From Euryarchaeota archaeon UBA561 (lineage in GTDB: Archaea; Thermoplasmatota; Poseidoniia; Poseidoniales; Poseidoniaceae): a stretch of 47,485 bases of DNA. The stretch spans positions 1 to 47,485 of the forward strand of contig DANX01000014.1 of NCBI GenBank assembly GCA_002502295.1, given 5' to 3'. The notes below the pieces were generated by a model. The model worked only from the letters and a program-made list of their open reading frames with translations. It made no database searches and had not been told where the DNA came from. Position numbers and translations under genes: made by a program. Shown here piece by piece: positions 44,560 through 47,485 of this stretch; within the stretch, counting starts at the first letter, position 1; each line of letters opens with the position of its first letter.

Positions 44560-45719
44560 TCAACCACCCCTGCGAGTCGGGTTTGTTTCGGATGGATGGT
44601 GCCGTCTTTGCAAATCAGCACGCCCCCCATCCCGTTCACGTAGAAATCTGACCCTTCAGGAGCGCCAACAAGGATGTCGTCGTCTTCCGATATGATCACA
44701 GCTCCCTCGTTGACAAGGGAGGTGAAGAAGGTGGTAAGGTTGTTTGAATACAACATAGACGCCGTGTTGGCAAGTGTGCCCGGTAGATTCGAGGTACCAA
44801 CAATGATGACGCCGTTTTCGGTGGTGGTTACCTCTCCTTGGACGGTATCTTCGCAGTTGCCACCGACGTCAGCGTTCATATCGACAACGACTGCTCCTGA
44901 TTTGAATGTCGCAACGGCGCTTGAGGGCACGGTTATGGGCGCAGGTCGACCGAAGATACGGGCGGTTGTGACGACGATGTCGGCGTCAGCCGCTACACCA
45001 CAGACAGTGTCGTTGACCTTCTGAATGAATTCTGGTGTTAGCGGTTTTGCGTAGCCTGATTCGTCTTCAAAATCATCCATTCCATCAACCTCAATGAATC
45101 GCCCGCCAACGGATTCAATTTGTTCGGCGGCGGACTTTCGAACATCCGATGCGAACACGATCGCTCCGAGGCGCTTGGCGGTAGCAATCGCTTGCAAGCC
45201 AGCAACACCGCTGCCCATGATCACAACTTTTGCCGGTCGGATGGTTCCTGCCGACGTGGTCATCATTGGAATGCCCTTTGGAACGGCGGCCGCTCCCAGG
45301 AGAACGGCTTTGTAACCTGCAAGGTTATCTTGGCTGGAATTGACGTCCATGGATTGAGCTCTTGAAAGACGCCGTGGAATCATGTCCATGGAGAGAAGGG
45401 TGATGTTGGCCTCCATGCAGGCTTTCACGTATTCTGGATGGCGGAACGGGTCTGAAACGCAGGCAAGGTTCGTACCTGCATTGATCCCATCTGTACCTGG
45501 GAACCGAATACAAACGAGGTTTTCACACGCCAACGCCTCTTTTCTTGAGACAACGTGTGCTCCTGCGTCTACGTATTCTTGGTCGTGATAGTTGGCCGCA
45601 AGTCCTGCACCTTGTTCGATGTAGACCTCAAATCCGGCGCGTGAAAGTTTCTTCATGCTTGACGGGACAATGCCGACACGAGTTTCGCCTTCAGGTTCCT
45701 TTGGTACACCGAGTTTCAT
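44556..45719 (-). CDS. pntAa: NAD(P) transhydrogenase alpha subunit, NAD-binding part
   Basis: Soluble NAD(H)-binding domain I, 387 residues, related to alanine dehydrogenase. MKLGVPKEPEGETRVGIVPS at the N-terminus, GSGVAGLQAIATAKRLGAIV as the dinucleotide-binding site near residue 170, and ADIVVTTARIFGRPAP follow the family order. ATG 45719 has CAGGTGATAG upstream; a Met seven codons earlier is rejected for that reason. It is the first gene of the three-gene operon. The region before it carries overlapping inverted repeats (45735-45770) that may be its operator. Confidence 0.96.
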   Translation of the reverse strand: MKLGVPKEPEGETRVGIVPSSMKKLSRAGFEVYIEQGAGLAANYHDQEYVDAGAHVVSRKEALACENLVCIRFPGTDGINAGTNLACVSDPFRHPEYVKACMEANITLLSMDMIPRRLSRAQSMDVNSSQDNLAGYKAVLLGAAAVPKGIPMMTTSAGTIRPAKVVIMGSGVAGLQAIATAKRLGAIVFASDVRKSAAEQIESVGGRFIEVDGMDDFEDESGYAKPLTPEFIQKVNDTVCGVAADADIVVTTARIFGRPAPITVPSSAVATFKSGAVVVDMNADVGGNCEDTVQGEVTTTENGVIIVGTSNLPGTLANTASMLYSNNLTTFFTSLVNEGAVIISEDDDILVGAPEGSDFYVNGMGGVLICKDGTIHPKQTRLAGVVE

Positions 45720-45734
45720 GCTATCACCTGTGAT

Positions 45735-45770
45735 TTGCACCTGCAGATGGGTAGGTGCAATTCGCCTACC
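45735..45770. promoter_or_regulatory. Overlapping inverted repeats upstream of pntAa
   Basis: TTGCACCT (45735-45742) pairs with AGGTGCAA (45753-45760), and GGTAGG (45750-45755) pairs with CCTACC (45765-45770). The two pairings share bases and exclude each other. A TATA-like CTAAAAACC on the minus strand (45776-45784) would put the transcript start near 45757, inside the element. That favours a DNA operator; if transcription starts farther upstream, an RNA switch is possible. Confidence 0.4.
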
Positions 45771-45904
45771 GGAAGGAGGTTTTTAGATTCCGCGCTTTGA
45801 ATCACTGAACACTGCTTTCGCAATTCCATCAAAGGTCAACGAACGAACCCTACCATTTGACTTATGGACTGAACGCAACAGGTTTGAAATGAAAGGTGGA
45901 AACC

Positions 45905-46843
45905 ATGGCAAGCGGACGTCGGAAAATTGCAGTAATTGGAGCGGGAAATGTAGGAGCAACGTGTGCATTCGTGTTGGCTCAGATGAAAGTTGCCGATGTT
46001 GTCCTCCTCGACATCTACGAGGGTTTTGCCAAAGGGAAAGCCCTTGACATGTCGCAAAACGCCAACGTCCTGAATTACAACGGCACAATCACTGGAACGG
46101 CTGACTACAACGACATCGCTGGAGCCGACGTCGTTGTGGTAACATCGGGTTTTCCTCGCATGCCGGGCATGACACGAGAAGACCTCATCGGAAAGAACGC
46201 GGACATTGTGTCCCAAGTTGGAACAGGCATCAAAGAACACGCTCCTGAAGCCGTCGTTATTGTCGTCACCAACCCCCTTGACCTCATGACCTACCACATG
46301 CAAAAGGTGACAGGATTCCCACCAGAGCGAGTCATTGGCCAAGCAGGTGTTCTTGACAGTGCACGCATGGCTCATTTCATTGCCCTTGAACTCAACTGTG
46401 CCGAAGAAGATGTTTCACCGATGGTCCTCGGTGGCCATGGCGACACGATGGTGCCTCTTCCACGCTATACGACGGTTGGTGGCATTCCAATTACACAACT
46501 CATGAGCGAGGAGCGAATTGAGGCCATCAGTGCTCGAACCGCCAGCGGTGGTGGAGAGATTGTCAAATTGCTTGAGAAGGGATCAGCTTTCTACGCACCG
46601 GGTTCAGCGGCAGCCATCATGGCGGAATCGGTCTTGAACGACCGTCGTCGTTTGATTCCGGCCTCTTGCTTGTTGACCGGTCAATACGGTCTTTCCGATG
46701 TTTACATCGGCGTTCCGTGCATCGTTGGCGCCAACGGCGTTGAACGCATCTTCGAACTCGATTTAACCGCCGAGGAACTTGAATCGCTCCAAGGTTCTGG
46801 GGAATTCTACAAAGGCCAGCTCAAAGATGTCCTCGGTTATTGA
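45905..46843 (+). CDS. mdh: Malate dehydrogenase (LDH-like, NAD type)
   Basis: Oxidises malate to oxaloacetate in the TCA cycle. KIAVIGAGNVGATCAFVLAQ is the NAD-binding motif, with Asp in LLDIYEG selecting NAD over NADP. PRMPGMTREDL carries the Arg that selects malate, and TNPLDLMTYHM and the catalytic His near residue 178 in GGHGDTMVPL complete the site. The 312 residues match the [LDH-like] MDH group of archaea. ATG 45905 has AGGTGG upstream, so I prefer it to the GTG at 45896. The 3' end overlaps the convergent YgfZ-like gene by seven bases. With the divergent transhydrogenase it links carbon flow to NADPH supply. Confidence 0.95.
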   Translation: MASGRRKIAVIGAGNVGATCAFVLAQMKVADVVLLDIYEGFAKGKALDMSQNANVLNYNGTITGTADYNDIAGADVVVVTSGFPRMPGMTREDLIGKNADIVSQVGTGIKEHAPEAVVIVVTNPLDLMTYHMQKVTGFPPERVIGQAGVLDSARMAHFIALELNCAEEDVSPMVLGGHGDTMVPLPRYTTVGGIPITQLMSEERIEAISARTASGGGEIVKLLEKGSAFYAPGSAAAIMAESVLNDRRRLIPASCLLTGQYGLSDVYIGVPCIVGANGVERIFELDLTAEELESLQGSGEFYKGQLKDVLGY

Positions 46844-47484
46844 ATTCGTTCAAGTGTGAGGCTCTCACGCCCGCCTACCGTCGTTGCCTTTTCGACCGGA
46901 TTGCTCCGTTTTACCAAACGATGGCCTTTTCGACCTCGGCTCCGCATGCGTGTGAGCACTTCTTGACCAACATAGCACCCTTTCTGCGGGTGGACCAAAT
47001 CCCCGAGTCCGCAACCGAGGGGGTTTACTTTTCCAGTGATCTCATGACCGTGGTAGGGAATGAGGTTTGCGATTCGATGCTCGGTCCATTCGTCGTCTGT
47101 CCACGTGGGTTTCCATTGGTGTTTGGCGGGGATGATGTACATCGTGCCGAAATAGCTCTGATGCACGGTTGTATCAGGTGGGTGGTCAGCGCCCCCGGTT
47201 CCAAGAAATACATCGTTGAGCTGCGTGATGTCCGTGATGGTGATGGATTGTCCGAGAATTCGTTCTGTTAGGTGAGCCGTCAGTGCTGATTTTGACGGTT
47301 CGTATCCTACAAGGGCCACGTGAGCCCCGACTGGAATCACTTCGCAGACGTCGATGATCTTCGCAGACCGATTCGTGAAAGCGGTGGTGCATGCACCTTC
47401 TACTTTGTTGGTTGAGAGTCCGTTGATAAACGGAAGAATCTCAGAACCTTGCAAGAGAAGTGTGTAGGGACGATGCCTGACCAT
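46837..47484 (-). CDS. ygfZ: YgfZ/GcvT-fold folate-binding protein (may be cut by window end)
   Basis: A 215-residue tetrahydrofolate-binding-fold protein of the YgfZ/IBA57 group, which helps assemble or repair iron-sulphur clusters. KGCYVGQEVLTRMRSRG near residue 168 is the diagnostic KGCYxGQE motif with its Cys. The N-terminal LLLQGSEILPFINGLSTNKV fits the start of the family domain, so the ATG at 47484 may be the true start, but only one base remains beyond it in the window. The protein is shorter than E. coli YgfZ and lacks much of the C-terminal barrel. It is convergent with mdh. Confidence 0.85.
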   Translation of the reverse strand: MVRHRPYTLLLQGSEILPFINGLSTNKVEGACTTAFTNRSAKIIDVCEVIPVGAHVALVGYEPSKSALTAHLTERILGQSITITDITQLNDVFLGTGGADHPPDTTVHQSYFGTMYIIPAKHQWKPTWTDDEWTEHRIANLIPYHGHEITGKVNPLGCGLGDLVHPQKGCYVGQEVLTRMRSRGRKGHRLVKRSNPVEKATTVGGRESLTLERIQ

Positions 47485-47485
47485 G

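Noticed and set aside
1..47485. Prophage, insertion sequence or integrated element
   Set aside because: No transposase, integrase, terminase, att-like direct repeats or tRNA gene was seen.

Overview
The window reads as chromosomal DNA of a marine planktonic euryarchaeon, most like Marine Group II (Poseidoniales). This placement is an inference from gene content and no marker phylogeny was run. Archaeal features are a family B DNA polymerase, a PCNA-binding Dpo4-type polymerase, a tRNA-splicing endonuclease, archease, geranylgeranyl-reductase-family flavoproteins, an archaeal SRP RNA with a TATA box, and ATG/GTG/TTG starts preceded by GAGGTGA-like ribosome binding sites. Bacterial-looking genes are mixed in: topB, class 2 pyrD, mqnC, tatC, split pntAB and an HldE-like kinase. 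Genes are tightly packed and convergent neighbours usually abut or overlap. I see no insertion sequence, prophage, CRISPR array or tRNA.

Layout. (1) 1-3.9 kb is a DNA-damage-tolerance-like group: an unusual PolB (cut by the window edge), a small RecA-fold ATPase and DinB. (2) 3.9-6.4 kb is valS on the minus strand. (3) 6.5-24.1 kb is a long plus-strand run: RND/MMPL exporter, EVE protein, class I aminotransferase, very large TPR membrane protein, glyA, an unknown gene, a calcium-repeat surface protein containing a lipoyl-like insert, an Ig/PKD-type membrane protein, pepP and mqnC. (4) 24.1-32.9 kb is a minus-strand run: calcium-repeat lipoprotein with a PNGase F-like end, unknown membrane protein, geranylgeranyl-reductase-like flavoprotein, topB and a small unknown gene. 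(5) 32.9-34.8 kb is plus strand: class 2 pyrD, a CcmE-like haem chaperone and SRP RNA. (6) 34.8-38.6 kb holds a minus-strand operon of winged-helix/TerB-like protein, degenerate PfkB and archease, divergent from endA. (7) 38.5-42.8 kb is minus strand: an M6-type secreted metalloprotease, a long TatC and a membrane protein with a CxCH motif. (8) 42.8-47.5 kb holds the pntAa-pntAb-pntB operon, divergent from malate dehydrogenase, and a YgfZ-like gene at the edge.

Taken together, the genes suggest an aerobic heterotroph that processes protein and glycoprotein at its surface (secreted protease, PNGase F-like lipoprotein, Xaa-Pro peptidase, calcium-stabilised surface proteins, Tat and SRP export). 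It appears to use a futalosine-derived quinone (MqnC, quinone-linked PyrD), to handle haem (CcmE-like, CxCH protein) and to balance NADH/NADPH through transhydrogenase and malate dehydrogenase. The most unusual items are the PolB/RecA-fold/DinB group, the PNGase F-like calcium-repeat lipoprotein, the lipoyl-like insert in a surface protein, the winged-helix/TerB-pseudokinase-archease operon facing endA, and the TatC C-terminal extension.
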